64,000 nt of DNA from an uncultured Clostridia bacterium (lineage in GTDB: Bacteria; Bacillota; Clostridia; Oscillospirales; CAG-272). The position numbers and the translations under genes are program-made. Of this stretch, positions 27,044 through 36,668 are shown one piece after another (the first letter of the stretch is position 1; each line of letters begins with the position of its first letter). The DNA lies in contig CAOKAC010000002.1 of NCBI GenBank assembly GCA_948466345.1, positions 1 to 64,000 of the forward strand. Direction: 5' to 3'. The notes under the pieces were generated by a model. It was not told the origin of the DNA, did not search any database, and saw nothing but the letters and a program-made list of their open reading frames with translations.

Positions 27044-27741
27044 AGTACACCCTCCGTAATTGCAAAGAACAGTTCCTCCAAGCTTTGGTCCCCGGCCTCC
27101 ACCTGACTGCGTGTTACATTGGCCCGCACCTGTCCGCTCTGCATAATCACTGTACGGTCCCACAGCATATCCACGCTGTCTATCATGTGCGTGCTCACAA
27201 GCACTGCGCGTCCCATGTCCCGCATCTCCTGCATTATGCTTTTCAGCTCTTTAATCGCATGAGGATCCAGGCCAACCATAGGCTCGTCAAAAAGCAGATA
27301 TTGGGGGCGGGGCAAGAGCCCCAGGCATAGACTCAGCTTCTGCTGCATTCCCTTGGACAGCTCGTCTCCAAATTTTTTCACCTTATCTGTCATTTCAAAC
27401 CGCTCCAGAAGCGCATCGGCATAGGCCTTGTAATCCTCCAGACGATACACCCGCGCTATAAATTCCATATGCTCCCCTACAGTAAGGTTGGGGTAGAGGG
27501 CTGGCATCTCCGGCACATACCCCATCAGCCGCTTGGCCTCCACACTTTTATTGGGCTGATCATCCACCGTAATGGTTCCATTATACCGCAAAAAGCCGGT
27601 AATAGACTTCATAATCGTGCTTTTACCCGATCCGTTAGGCCCTAGAAGCACCGTAACACTGCCCGGTTCCATTGTAAAGCTAACCCGATCACAGGCCGTA
27701 ACCTTACCGTATCGCTTGATTACATCTCGTACTTCTAACAT
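27040..27741 (-). CDS. ABC transporter ATP-binding protein
   Basis: A 233-residue ATPase of the exporter-associated type. Walker A LLGPNGSGKST (about 32-42), signature ELSKGMQQKL (LSKGM form, typical of the ABC-2/drug-export class), Walker B YLLFDEPMVGLDP, and H-loop VSTHMIDSVD. It forms a two-gene transporter with the permease that overlaps its stop. It starts 19 bases after mtaB and is probably cotranscribed with it. Confidence 0.88.
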   Translation of the reverse strand: MLEVRDVIKRYGKVTACDRVSFTMEPGSVTVLLGPNGSGKSTIMKSITGFLRYNGTITVDDQPNKSVEAKRLMGYVPEMPALYPNLTVGEHMEFIARVYRLEDYKAYADALLERFEMTDKVKKFGDELSKGMQQKLSLCLGLLPRPQYLLFDEPMVGLDPHAIKELKSIMQEMRDMGRAVLVSTHMIDSVDMLWDRTVIMQSGQVRANVTRSQVEAGDQSLEELFFAITEGVL

Positions 27742-27760
27742 AATAATATCACCATACCTT

Positions 27761-29050
27761 TCAAATTTCTCCGTTTAACGTGCAGCCGTCTCTTCCCATA
27801 GGATAGACAGACAAAATCTGTCCCGTACAGTCCTGCTCTGTGTAAATTTCGCAGGGGACAAAATGCTCTGTGTGTCCGCTGGTGACGCCCCCCTCCCATT
27901 TTTCCGCCAGCACATATACCGGACGCGTCCTATGCTCGGCAATATACCGATCTAAAATGCCTGCCTGCACCTCTTTTTGTACATTTGCCAAATATGCGCT
28001 TCGCCGTTTCCTTTCTGTCGGAGCTATCTGGTCCGGCATACCTGCCGCTTCCGTTCCCTTCCGAATAGAATATGGAAAGATATGTACATGTAAAAATTCT
28101 GCTTTTTTGCAGAACGCAGCCGTTTCCAGAAAATCTGCTTCCGTCTCGCCAGGAAAGCCTACTATCATGTCGGCGCTAAACGTCAGGCCGGGGATTTTCT
28201 CTCTGGCCCGCGCCATATTTTCCAGCACCTTTTCGGCAGTATATTTCCGGCGCATCCGGTTCAGGGTTCGTGTACATCCCGATTGTACCGACAGATGAAA
28301 ATGGGGCAGAAGCCTTTGGAGCGCGGCTGTCCGCTCTACAAAGGACGGACGCAGCACAGTAGGATCCAGCGATCCTAGGGCAATCCGCCGGATGCCGGGC
28401 ACACGATCCACTTGTTCCAGCAATGTTTCCAAATCTATATTTTCCAGGTCTCTTCCATAGGAACCTGTTTCAATTCCTGTCAAAATCACCTCGCAGCAGC
28501 CGGTGCCCGCAATGGTCTCCGCCTCCTCTATCACCCGTTCCATCGGCTTCGAACGTACCCGACCCCGAGCCGCCGGAATAATACAATATGCACACCGATT
28601 TTCACATCCGTCTTCAATTTTAATATAAGACCGCGCACGCCGCGGGGCGTTGATTCGCAGGTTGTCATAAACTGCCGCTTGGATGTCGGATACGTTACTT
28701 TGTATACAGCCGCCATGAACAAGTGCATATGCAATATCCGGAATCTGTCCTTTGTCTCCGTTGCCCACTACCGCATCTGCTCCAAGTGAGACGGCAGTAT
28801 CGGGAGAGACTTGGGCAAAGCAGCCTGTAACAATAACGGCTGCATCCGGTGCGGCGCTCACCGCCCGCCGGATAAGCTGCCGCGACTTGCGATCGCTTTC
28901 TCCGGTGACTGTACAGGTATTGATAATTACCACGTCGCTTTCTTCTCCGTAAGGAACCAGCGTAAAGCCCTTCTCCTGAAGCCCTTCACTGATTGCATCT
29001 GATTCATATTGATTGACTCTGCACCCAAGGGTGCAAATAGAAACTTTCAT
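27761..29050 (-). CDS. mtaB: tRNA t6A37 methylthiotransferase MtaB
   Basis: Converts t6A37 to ms2t6A37 in tRNAs reading ANN codons, using two 4Fe-4S clusters and SAM. The 429-residue protein has the N-terminal UPF0004 cysteines (CTLGCRVNQYESD, NTCTVT, TGCFAQ), the radical SAM motif CENRCAYC near residue 150, and a C-terminal TRAM domain (about 365-429). The opening CTLGCRVNQ separates it from MiaB and RimO. ATG start. Divergent from upp across a 231-base gap holding promoters for both. Confidence 0.93.
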   Translation of the reverse strand: MKVSICTLGCRVNQYESDAISEGLQEKGFTLVPYGEESDVVIINTCTVTGESDRKSRQLIRRAVSAAPDAAVIVTGCFAQVSPDTAVSLGADAVVGNGDKGQIPDIAYALVHGGCIQSNVSDIQAAVYDNLRINAPRRARSYIKIEDGCENRCAYCIIPAARGRVRSKPMERVIEEAETIAGTGCCEVILTGIETGSYGRDLENIDLETLLEQVDRVPGIRRIALGSLDPTVLRPSFVERTAALQRLLPHFHLSVQSGCTRTLNRMRRKYTAEKVLENMARAREKIPGLTFSADMIVGFPGETEADFLETAAFCKKAEFLHVHIFPYSIRKGTEAAGMPDQIAPTERKRRSAYLANVQKEVQAGILDRYIAEHRTRPVYVLAEKWEGGVTSGHTEHFVPCEIYTEQDCTGQILSVYPMGRDGCTLNGEI

Positions 29051-29112
29051 ACGAATGACGCCCTTTCGTCAATATAAAAACGTGTCGTAAGCAAATGACA
29101 ACGCCTGAAAGA

Positions 29113-29141
29113 AGTATAGCACACCGGAAAATCTTTGTAAA
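29113..29141 (-). promoter_or_regulatory. Promoter of mtaB
   Basis: On the minus strand TTTACA (29141-29136), 17-bp spacer, TATACT (29118-29113). Confidence 0.6.
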
Positions 29142-29191
29142 GAAAATTCCAATTTTGCCCCGGGATTCGTGCAATTTGTAGAAAAAGAGAC

Positions 29192-29220
29192 TTGCAATAG
29201 CAGGAAATGCCGTGTATAAT
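29192..29220 (+). promoter_or_regulatory. Promoter of upp
   Basis: TTGCAA (29192-29197), 17-bp spacer, TATAAT (29215-29220). Transcription would start about 55 bases before the upp ATG. Confidence 0.7.
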
Positions 29221-29281
29221 AGGGAAAAGAATAGAATTTACAAATTCGGACAAAAAATTTCTTTGCAAAAAGAGGAGCAAT

Positions 29282-29911
29282 ATGGGAAAACTGCATATTA
29301 TTGATCACCCGATGATCGCGCACAAGCTGACGCTGATGCGGGATAAGGATACCGGAGCCAAAGACTTCCGGCAGTTGCTGAATGAAATTTCTATGCTGAT
29401 GGGATATGAAATTACCCGTGATCTTCCCACAGAAGATGTTGCAATCGAAACACCGGTTTCCCGGATGGCTGCAAAAAAAATCTCCGGCAAAAAACTCGCC
29501 ATAGTTCCCATTCTGCGGGCAGGGCTCGGTATGGTGGATGGACTTTTGAGCCTGATTCCCGTTGCAAAAGTCGGCCATATCGGCTTGTATCGGGATCCTG
29601 ATACCCATACCCCAGTGGAGTATTACTGCAAAATGCCGCCGGATATCAATGAGCGGATCGTTATTTTGGCTGATCCTATGCTGGCCACTGGCGGAAGCGC
29701 CGCCGACGCTATCACTATGCTGAAAAAGCGTGGCTGCACCACCATCAAGCTAATGTGCCTGGTAGGAGCGCCTGAGGGAGCAGAATTTGTGCTGGAACAG
29801 CATCCGGATGTAGATATTTATATTGCCGCCATGGACGAGCGTCTGAACGAGCATAAGTATATCATTCCTGGCTTAGGCGATGCAGGCGACAGACTGTTCG
29901 GTACAAAATAA
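29282..29911 (+). CDS. upp: Uracil phosphoribosyltransferase
   Basis: Salvages uracil by joining it to PRPP to make UMP. The 209-residue length is standard. Seen motifs: the N-terminal [27 protein letters not shown], and the PRPP loop [13 protein letters not shown], ending with [15 protein letters not shown]. The ATG 29282 follows AAAGAGGAG; an open frame extends upstream to 29207 without a ribosome site. Monocistronic, with its own promoter and terminator. Confidence 0.96.
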   Translation: MGKLHIIDHPMIAHKLTLMRDKDTGAKDFRQLLNEISMLMGYEITRDLPTEDVAIETPVSRMAAKKISGKKLAIVPILRAGLGMVDGLLSLIPVAKVGHIGLYRDPDTHTPVEYYCKMPPDINERIVILADPMLATGGSAADAITMLKKRGCTTIKLMCLVGAPEGAEFVLEQHPDVDIYIAAMDERLNEHKYIIPGLGDAGDRLFGTK

Positions 29912-29956
29912 AAACGTAGGACATACCCTAAAATTTTTCTTGCTTGTACAATATTC

Positions 29957-29982
29957 AAACCACCGGCCTGGGCCGGTGGTTT
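29957..29982 (+). terminator. Terminator of upp
   Basis: AAACCACCGGCC and GGCCGGTGGTTT form a perfect 12-bp stem with a 2-base loop. The T-run is short. Confidence 0.75.
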
Positions 29983-30013
29983 TACTCATTCGTTCTGTAT
30001 GAAAGGAACACAT

Positions 30014-31009
30014 ATGCTTCGTATCACCCTGAATAAAAACGACGGCGGCCAGAGGCTGGATAAATTTCTGCAAAAGTCTCTAAAGGGATTGCCTACCGCT
30101 CTTATGTACAAATATATTCGTAAAAAGCGGGTAAAAGTAAATGGAAAGCGGGCAAAGGAAAACCAAATCCTTCAGGCGGGAGACCTGCTTGAACTGTACA
30201 TTCCAGAAGAATTTTCTAAAAATGAAGCAAATATTGCAGAGCTAGAGCGCATCCGGACCCAGCCCCGCATCGTATACGAAGATGAGAATATCCTAATCTG
30301 CGACAAACAGCCTGGCGTCCTCTCCCATACAGGAGATAAAAATGAGACAGGAGCCAAAAATATTCCGCAGCGGGAAACGCTTATTTTTACGTTGCAGGCA
30401 TACCTTTACCGCAGCGGGGAATATAATCCCAAAGATGAAACATCCTTTGCTCCCGCTTTGTGCAACCGGATTGACAGGAATACGGGTGGTATTGTAATCG
30501 CCGCAAAAAATGCTTCCGCCCTTCGAGAGGTCAACCGGCTGATCCGGGAAGGATATCTGGACAAACGCTATCTGTGCGCCGTACATGGCAATCCGACTCC
30601 AAAAGATACCGTGCTGGAAGGATATCTTTTCAAAAATTCCAAGACAAAAACCGTATCTGTTACTGCCTTGCCTACACGGGGTGCCAAGCGAATCGTTACA
30701 GGGTACCGAACGCTTTCTTATAATAAGGAAAATGACTTGACTCTGTTGGAAATCCATTTAGAAACCGGACGCACCCACCAAATTCGTGCCCACATGGCGT
30801 GGGCCGGTTATCCTCTGTTAGGGGATGGGAAGTATGGGCAAAACAAGCAGGATCGTGCTATGGGATTTGCGCATCAAGCACTATACGCATATCAGATTAC
30901 CTTTACTGTGCCGGACGGTCCTCTGGCATATCTGCATCAAAGGACATTTTCCGTAGGAAAAGAAAACATTGATTTTTTGAAATTATTTTCATGGAGACCA
31001 GAACATTGA
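30014..31009 (+). CDS. RluA family pseudouridine synthase with S4 domain
   Basis: Isomerises uridine to pseudouridine in rRNA or tRNA. The 331-residue protein has an N-terminal S4 RNA-binding domain (about residues 12-75, MYKYIRKKRVKVNGKR) and the catalytic domain with CNRIDRNTGG, where the Asp near residue 153 is catalytic, and GRTHQIRAHM. The target uridine cannot be read from sequence; it resembles the RluC/D group. ATG 30014 follows AAAGGA at 6 bases. The stop overlaps the lnt start. Confidence 0.88.
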   Translation: MLRITLNKNDGGQRLDKFLQKSLKGLPTALMYKYIRKKRVKVNGKRAKENQILQAGDLLELYIPEEFSKNEANIAELERIRTQPRIVYEDENILICDKQPGVLSHTGDKNETGAKNIPQRETLIFTLQAYLYRSGEYNPKDETSFAPALCNRIDRNTGGIVIAAKNASALREVNRLIREGYLDKRYLCAVHGNPTPKDTVLEGYLFKNSKTKTVSVTALPTRGAKRIVTGYRTLSYNKENDLTLLEIHLETGRTHQIRAHMAWAGYPLLGDGKYGQNKQDRAMGFAHQALYAYQITFTVPDGPLAYLHQRTFSVGKENIDFLKLFSWRPEH

Positions 31010-32640
31010 AAATATCTTCGAACAATATGGCAGCGCAGAAAACACGGCCATTTCCCGTGTTTTTACTGTATGCTCTCTGTGGGATCCTAGCCGCGTTGCC
31101 TATGGTCTTCCCGCCCTTTTGGATTCTTAGCTGGATTGCCCCAACGCCCGTTTTTATCGCATCCTTTTTTGCTCGCCCGACTGGAGAACATCCCCTGCGA
31201 CGGGCATACGGGCGAGGGCTTGCCTTTTTCTACTGCTGGGGCCTTATTGTTTTTTATTGGTTCATCGAGCTGTATCCCCTGGATTTTGCCGGGCTGGACA
31301 AATGGGGCTCTCTTGCCGTTATATTGGTAGCCTGGTTTGGACTTCCCCTTTTGCAGGGAGTGTTTTCTGCTTTTGTGTTTCTTTTTATACACATTCTTTC
31401 TGCCAAGTTCAGAGCTCGCGGCAGGAGTCTTATTTTGTCCCTTGGTGCCGCCAGCCTTTGGATTCTTTTTGAATGGCTCCAAACCCTTACATGGGCAGGA
31501 GTTCCCTGGGGAAAATTAGCCCTAACGCAAACCGGATGGCTCCCCTTAGTTCAAAGTGCATCTCTGTTCGGATCCTATACCGTGAGCTTTCTGATTATTT
31601 TTTGTACATCCCTGCTTGCATGTGCCATATATTATTGGAAAAAATGTTCCCTGCGGCGCGCAGCAGCGCTTGCCGCGGCCGCCTTGTGCGTACTGGGCGG
31701 GAATCTTGTATACGGTCTGCTCCGATGCAGTCTGTACCAGCCTCATGGGGAAGCGATTACCGCGGCCGCCGTTCAAGGGAATATTGATTCTTCGGAAAAA
31801 TGGGACAACAAGACAAACAGTACCCTGGACGTGCATAAAAATTTGACGCTGGCCGCAGCCGCAGACGGCGCCGACCTGATTCTCTGGCCGGAGACGGCGC
31901 TGCCTTATGTATACAGTGCCGGCGGGCGGCTGGACGAATATCTGACGGACCTGGCAGGAGACGCAGGCGTTCCAATTTTAGCAGGCCTTTTTATTCAGGA
32001 CAAAGCGCAAAACCTATACAATGTGATCGGCAAGGTGGATCCGGATACAGGAATGGGAGACACATTTTATAAAAAACGCCGCCTGGTTCCGTTTGGAGAG
32101 TTTGTGCCCATGCGGGAGGCAGTAATGTTTTTCATACCGCCCCTGTCCCAGCTGTCTGCTCTGGACGACGACGTCACGCCCGGCACCAGGCCGGAGCTGT
32201 TTGACACGGCGTGGGGAAAGATTGGATCGGTGATCTGCTTTGATTCCATCTACGAATCTTTGATTTTGGACAGCGTACGTGCCGGCGCAAATTTGCTTTG
32301 TATTTCTACAAATGATTCTTGGTTTGAAGATTCCGCGGCAGTATACGAGCATAACGCCCATGCAAAGCTCCGTGCTGTGGAAACAGGCCGTTACGTAGTA
32401 CGCGCTGCTAATACAGGCATTTCTTCCATAATTACGCCTACCGGCAAGGTTACAAAATGTTTGCCGCCGTTGGTAGAAGGTTATATTCTAGATGAAGTGT
32501 ACATGATATCGGAGAATACTTTATATACTACCATTGGCAATATACTTGTCCTTGCTGCGGGTGTATATATCGCTGCGCTGCTGCTGTGGCCCCTACGCAG
32601 TAAGAAAATCCAGGAGACAGGCCATGACAATACAAATTGA
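31006..32640 (+). CDS. lnt: Apolipoprotein N-acyltransferase
   Basis: Lnt transfers a third acyl chain from phospholipid to the N-terminal Cys of lipoproteins at the outer face of the membrane. The 544-residue protein has six to seven N-terminal transmembrane segments (about residues 10-235), the nitrilase-like domain, and a C-terminal transmembrane segment (about 505-530). The catalytic triad is visible: Glu in WPETALP (about 295), Lys in YKKRRLVPFGE (about 355) and Cys in VICFDSIYE (about 411). Lnt is classically a Gram-negative enzyme. I start it at TTG 31006, which overlaps the previous stop and lies 9 bases after GGAG; ATG 30991 has no ribosome site. Confidence 0.88.
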   Translation: MKISSNNMAAQKTRPFPVFLLYALCGILAALPMVFPPFWILSWIAPTPVFIASFFARPTGEHPLRRAYGRGLAFFYCWGLIVFYWFIELYPLDFAGLDKWGSLAVILVAWFGLPLLQGVFSAFVFLFIHILSAKFRARGRSLILSLGAASLWILFEWLQTLTWAGVPWGKLALTQTGWLPLVQSASLFGSYTVSFLIIFCTSLLACAIYYWKKCSLRRAAALAAAALCVLGGNLVYGLLRCSLYQPHGEAITAAAVQGNIDSSEKWDNKTNSTLDVHKNLTLAAAADGADLILWPETALPYVYSAGGRLDEYLTDLAGDAGVPILAGLFIQDKAQNLYNVIGKVDPDTGMGDTFYKKRRLVPFGEFVPMREAVMFFIPPLSQLSALDDDVTPGTRPELFDTAWGKIGSVICFDSIYESLILDSVRAGANLLCISTNDSWFEDSAAVYEHNAHAKLRAVETGRYVVRAANTGISSIITPTGKVTKCLPPLVEGYILDEVYMISENTLYTTIGNILVLAAGVYIAALLLWPLRSKKIQETGHDNTN

Positions 32641-33580
32641 TGAAACGATAGCAGGTAAAACGATACGGGAATATCTGCGCGGCGTGCTGGGATATTCTGG
32701 AGGCATGCTGAAACGATTGAAATTCATGGACAGTGGCATCACGGTAAATGGAAAATTCGTTACCGTACGGTATGTGCTGCAGGAAGGGGACAGCCTGCAG
32801 CTCCGGGTGGAAGACCGCCCGGAGGACACATGTCCCTATATGATCCCAGTAGAGCTTCCTGTAAAAATTGCCTATGAAGACGCGCATCTTACTGCTGTGG
32901 ACAAGCCGCCTGCAATGCCGGCCCACCCCTCTCTCAGCCATCGGCTGGATACAGTAGCCAATGCCCTTGCTTTTCGCTATGCAGACGCACCATTTGTATT
33001 TCGGCCTGTAAATCGTCTGGATCGGGACACCAGCGGACTTATGCTCACCGCCCGTACCCGACTGGCGGCATCCCAAATGTATCAGCATATGATCGGGGGA
33101 AATATCCGGAAATTATATATTGCCATTCTCTGTAGCACACCGAAAGAATGCTGCGGAGAAATTCGGCTGCCTGTATGCCGCTGCAGCGACAGTATCATTA
33201 TGCGCAGGGTGGCCGCACCCGATGAGATGGGGGCAAAAAATGCGCATACTTTATACCGGATACTTTTTGCTGGTAAAACATACACGGTCGTTTTAGCAGC
33301 GCCCATCACTGGACGCACCCATCAGTTGCGGGTACATTTTTCCGCAATAGGCTGTCCTCTTGCAGGAGATACTATGTATGGCGGCTCGGACGCGGACATA
33401 TCCCGCCACGCCCTCCATGCGGCGCATCTGTCTTTTCCCCATCCCCAAAGCGGCAGAAATATTTCTCTGTATTCCCCACTGCCGGACGATATGGCCGCTA
33501 TTTGTCCCATTGACTCGGATGCATTGAAAAATGCTGTACAAAAAGAAGCAGAAGCATATTTTCAAGATATCAAAATATAA
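32624..33580 (+). CDS. RluA family pseudouridine synthase (second copy)
   Basis: A 318-residue RluA-type synthase: an N-terminal S4-like segment (TIREYLRGVLGYSGGMLKRLK), the catalytic VNRLDRDTSGLML with Asp near 130, and GRTHQLRVHFSAIGCPLAGD. It is clearly distinct from the first copy and so probably modifies another uridine, in the style of Bacillus YjbO/YhcT. ATG 32624 follows CAGGAG and overlaps the lnt stop by 17 bases. Third gene in an overlapping operon. Confidence 0.86.
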   Translation: MTIQIDETIAGKTIREYLRGVLGYSGGMLKRLKFMDSGITVNGKFVTVRYVLQEGDSLQLRVEDRPEDTCPYMIPVELPVKIAYEDAHLTAVDKPPAMPAHPSLSHRLDTVANALAFRYADAPFVFRPVNRLDRDTSGLMLTARTRLAASQMYQHMIGGNIRKLYIAILCSTPKECCGEIRLPVCRCSDSIIMRRVAAPDEMGAKNAHTLYRILFAGKTYTVVLAAPITGRTHQLRVHFSAIGCPLAGDTMYGGSDADISRHALHAAHLSFPHPQSGRNISLYSPLPDDMAAICPIDSDALKNAVQKEAEAYFQDIKI

Positions 33581-33590
33581 GGAATGATTT

Positions 33591-34700
33591 ATGGAAATGA
33601 AAGAAAAAATCCGGAGTTGGATTCGAAAATATATCCCTACCCCTGCTTTGATTCTTTTTATCCTGTTTTTGTGCTGCGTTCCCCTGCAAATAGCCTTTCG
33701 GCTGTTCCCTGGTTTTGCTGATTTTTACAATCGATATATTGGCGGCGTCCTGCGTATCTTGCTGGCTAAAGCAACCGACTGGATTCCCTTTTCTCTCGCA
33801 GAAGCTCTTCTATATTTTATCCCGGTGCCGATTGCTTTATTTTGTATCCAGTTATTTCGTAATATTCGGGGAGAGAGCCGATACTTTGTCCGTAAATTTT
33901 TTGGCCTATTGTCCATTCTGGCAGCCGCCAATACAATTTTTGCTTTAAACTTTTCGGCCGGATATCACGGTGAACCGCTGGCTGCTAAACTACAGTTGGA
34001 GGACCGGGCGGTCACAGCCCAAGAATTGTATGATACCATTACCATCGTAATCGGTCATGTAAACGAGACATCTGAAAAAGTATTATTGCAAGAGGACGGT
34101 TCTTCTACCATGCCCTGGAATGTTTTTACCTTGTCAGATGTATTGTGTGATGCATATCAGCCTTTATATGCAAAGTACGCTTTCCTCACTCCTATGGACA
34201 GTAATATTAAACCCCTGGTCATCAGTCCCCTGATGACCTATACCCATATTTCCGGCATATACTCCTTCTACACAGGAGAAGCAAATCTGAACACAAACTA
34301 TCCTGATTATGTATGTGCGTATTCAGCGGCCCATGAGTTGGCGCATCAGCGAGGAATCGCTCGGGAAGATGAAGCCAACTTTATTGCCTTTCTGGTATGC
34401 ACCGAATCAGAAGATCCTTATCTGCAATACAGCGGATATCTTTCCATGTACAGCTATCTCTCCTCTGCCCTATACCAAGCAGATCCAGCCCTGCACAAAC
34501 AAGCGGCTTCCTCTTTGGGAGACACCGCCAAAAGGGAGCTTGCCGCCTACAGCGTTTTCTTTGAAAAGTATCGGGACAATGCCGCTGCCACTGTGTCCGA
34601 CACAGTAAACGATGCCTATCTCCAAAGTCAGGGCACGGCTGGATCCGTCAGTTATGGCATGGTAGTAGATCTGGCAGTCTCCTATTACCTGGACAAATAG
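33591..34700 (+). CDS. DUF3810 family membrane protein with HExxH motif
   Basis: A 369-residue protein of the DUF3810 family. Three hydrophobic segments occupy about residues 17-125. The exported or cytosolic remainder holds AAHELAHQRG (HExxH, residues about 248-252) followed by a Glu in REDEANF, the pattern of a gluzincin-type zinc metallopeptidase. This is a strong hint of protease activity, but the family has no established substrate. ATG preceded by AAGGAATGATTT, 10 bases after the second rluA gene, so it is the last gene of that operon. Confidence 0.8.
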   Translation: MEMKEKIRSWIRKYIPTPALILFILFLCCVPLQIAFRLFPGFADFYNRYIGGVLRILLAKATDWIPFSLAEALLYFIPVPIALFCIQLFRNIRGESRYFVRKFFGLLSILAAANTIFALNFSAGYHGEPLAAKLQLEDRAVTAQELYDTITIVIGHVNETSEKVLLQEDGSSTMPWNVFTLSDVLCDAYQPLYAKYAFLTPMDSNIKPLVISPLMTYTHISGIYSFYTGEANLNTNYPDYVCAYSAAHELAHQRGIAREDEANFIAFLVCTESEDPYLQYSGYLSMYSYLSSALYQADPALHKQAASSLGDTAKRELAAYSVFFEKYRDNAAATVSDTVNDAYLQSQGTAGSVSYGMVVDLAVSYYLDK

Positions 34701-35093
34701 TTTATTCGACAAAAAACAAAGTTTCTTCTATCCTTTTGCAGTCAGATTTTGTAAAATGCACAGCACATTTCGGCGCGGTACAACATAAACTGTCTATTGA
34801 AGAGCGCTTGGCCGATTTACTTCTTTTTTGTGCATTTTACATATTTTTATACAAAACATTCTTGCATATTCCATTCTGTATGCACAACAATAGAGTTAGA
34901 TTGTAAAATATCAGGAAAAGCCCTTCCCTTTTATGGGGTTTTCTGGTATACTTAAAGATGAATAAATTTTGCTAATACGCACATTTACTATATAATCTAT
35001 AAACTGAACAGATGCGGCATCGCTGCTGCAAACAGGATCGGTCCAGTGCCGAAAAAGAGCCCCCGGGGCTTTCACGAAAGGAATTTACCTTTA
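34701..35093. other. Intergenic region upstream of murA
   Basis: About 390 AT-rich bases without a convincing gene. It holds a possible weak hairpin (34915-34943), an extended -10 TGGTATACT near 34944-34952, and the better murA promoter described separately. Just before murA the ribosome site AAAGG (35078-35082) can pair with CCTTT (35088-35092), which may limit its access. Confidence 0.5.
34969..34996 (+). promoter_or_regulatory. Promoter of murA
   Basis: TTGCTA (34969-34974), 16-bp spacer, TATAAT (34991-34996). It implies a leader of about 90 bases. Confidence 0.5.
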
Positions 35094-36392
35094 ATGGATA
35101 AAATTATTATAAACGGAGGAGTGCCGCTGCGGGGAACCGTGGAAGTCAGCGGTATGAAAAATGCAGCGCTCCCCATTATTTATGCATGCGTTCTGGTAGA
35201 AGATAAGTGCATTATTGAAAATATACCCAACGTGCGTGATGTATCCCTTTCTTTGGATATTCTGCGGGATATGGGCGCATCCGTGCGGACGATTAATAAA
35301 AGTACGGTAGAAATCGACTGTACCGGTGTACGGCAAGGCACTTCTAAAGTTGAGCAAGTGCAAAAAATCCGCGCGTCCTATTACCTTCTCGGATCAGAAT
35401 TGGGTCGGTTTGGGAAAGCGCATGTTGCCTATCCCGGCGGGTGTGATTTCGGCGGCAGACCCATTGACCAGCATATCAAAGGATTCGAGGCGCTAGGCTG
35501 TGCTGTCAACACAGAAAGCGGACACGTAGATGTATCCACTGAAAACGGGCCTGTAGGCACAAATATTTTCTTTGACGTAGTTACAGTTGGAGCTACTATA
35601 AATGTCATGCTGGCGGCAGTTTTGGCTGAAGGCACTACTGTAATTGATAACGCTGCAAGAGAGCCGCATATCGTAGACCTTGCAAACTTTTTGAATACAT
35701 GCGGCGCAAAAATCACCGGCGCCGGCACAGACATGATTAAGATCAAAGGGGTGAACAAGCTGCACGGCTGCAGTTATGCTATCATTCCCGATATGATTGA
35801 AGCCGGCACCTTTATGGTAGCCGCTGCCGCTACCGGTGGCTGTGTAAAAATCACCAATGTAATTCCGAAGCACTTGGAATCTGTTTCTGCAAAGTTGGAG
35901 GAATCAGGCGCTATTGTAGATGAATTTGACGATGCCGTTGTTGTCACAGGACGGACGGTCATTCAAAAAGCAAACTTAAAAACCCATCCCTACCCTGGAT
36001 TTCCCACAGATATGCAGCCCCAAATGGCCGTACTTTTATGCCTGGCAAACGGGGTAAGCTATGTGTCGGAAGGGGTTTACGAAAAGCGATTCCGTTATGT
36101 GGAAGAACTGATTAAAATGGGCGCTACCATCAAAGTGGATGGCCGCACCGCTGTAATTGAAGGCGGCAAATCGCTCAGCGGCGCGCCTGTTATCGCTGTA
36201 GACCTGCGGGCAGGTGTAGCTATGGTTATCGCAGGGCTCGTAGCAGAAGGGACAACAGAAATCTCCGATATTCATTTGATTGAACGGGGATATGACGATG
36301 TGGTCGGCAAGTTGCGCAGCTTGGGTGCGAATATTAAAAAAGTAAGCGCTCCCGACCCGGAAAAAACAGAACTTATTAAAAAAGCAAACTAA
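35094..36392 (+). CDS. murA: UDP-N-acetylglucosamine 1-carboxyvinyltransferase
   Basis: First committed step of peptidoglycan synthesis: adds enolpyruvate from PEP to UDP-GlcNAc. The 432-residue protein shows SGMKNAALPI at the N-terminus and PGGCDFGGRPIDQH around residue 117, which contains the catalytic Cys that fosfomycin alkylates; so a fosfomycin-sensitive form is expected. GYPGFPTDMQ-like HPYPGFPTDMQPQ and the C-terminal RGYDDVVGKLRSLGA are also present. ATG 35094 follows GAAAGGA at 11 bases. Confidence 0.95.
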   Translation: MDKIIINGGVPLRGTVEVSGMKNAALPIIYACVLVEDKCIIENIPNVRDVSLSLDILRDMGASVRTINKSTVEIDCTGVRQGTSKVEQVQKIRASYYLLGSELGRFGKAHVAYPGGCDFGGRPIDQHIKGFEALGCAVNTESGHVDVSTENGPVGTNIFFDVVTVGATINVMLAAVLAEGTTVIDNAAREPHIVDLANFLNTCGAKITGAGTDMIKIKGVNKLHGCSYAIIPDMIEAGTFMVAAAATGGCVKITNVIPKHLESVSAKLEESGAIVDEFDDAVVVTGRTVIQKANLKTHPYPGFPTDMQPQMAVLLCLANGVSYVSEGVYEKRFRYVEELIKMGATIKVDGRTAVIEGGKSLSGAPVIAVDLRAGVAMVIAGLVAEGTTEISDIHLIERGYDDVVGKLRSLGANIKKVSAPDPEKTELIKKAN

Positions 36393-36449
36393 ATATGCAT
36401 ATGTGTGCACATTTTTGAAAATATAAAGAAAAAGAAAGGATATATAAAC

Positions 36450-36656
36450 ATGGAAGTTACAAGAGAAACAGTAATTGGAGAAATTTTGGATTACGATATT
36501 GAAACAGCACAATTCTTCTTAGAAATCGGGATGCATTGCCTGGGATGTCCCCATTCCAGAGGAGAAAGCATTGAAGATGCCTGCTCCGTTCATGGAACCG
36601 ATCCGGATGCACTGGTTGAAAAAATCAACAAGTATTTGGCAGAAAAACAGGCATAA
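36450..36656 (+). CDS. DUF1858 redox-disulfide domain protein
   Basis: A 68-residue protein consisting only of the DUF1858 domain, found as the hybrid-cluster-protein-associated redox disulfide family. GMHCLGCPHSRGESIEDAC carries the CxxC pair, and AC...VHGTDPDALVEKIN completes the pattern. It may act in thiol redox or metal-cluster handling; this is inference. ATG 36450 follows AAAGGA. It lies 57 bases after murA and ends at a strong terminator. Confidence 0.85.
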   Translation: MEVTRETVIGEILDYDIETAQFFLEIGMHCLGCPHSRGESIEDACSVHGTDPDALVEKINKYLAEKQA

Positions 36657-36668
36657 AAGACTGTATTT

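Noticed and set aside
27044..27163. N-terminal extension of the ABC permease
   Set aside because: It lies within the ATPase gene in another frame and precedes the good GGAGG site for the ATG at 27043.
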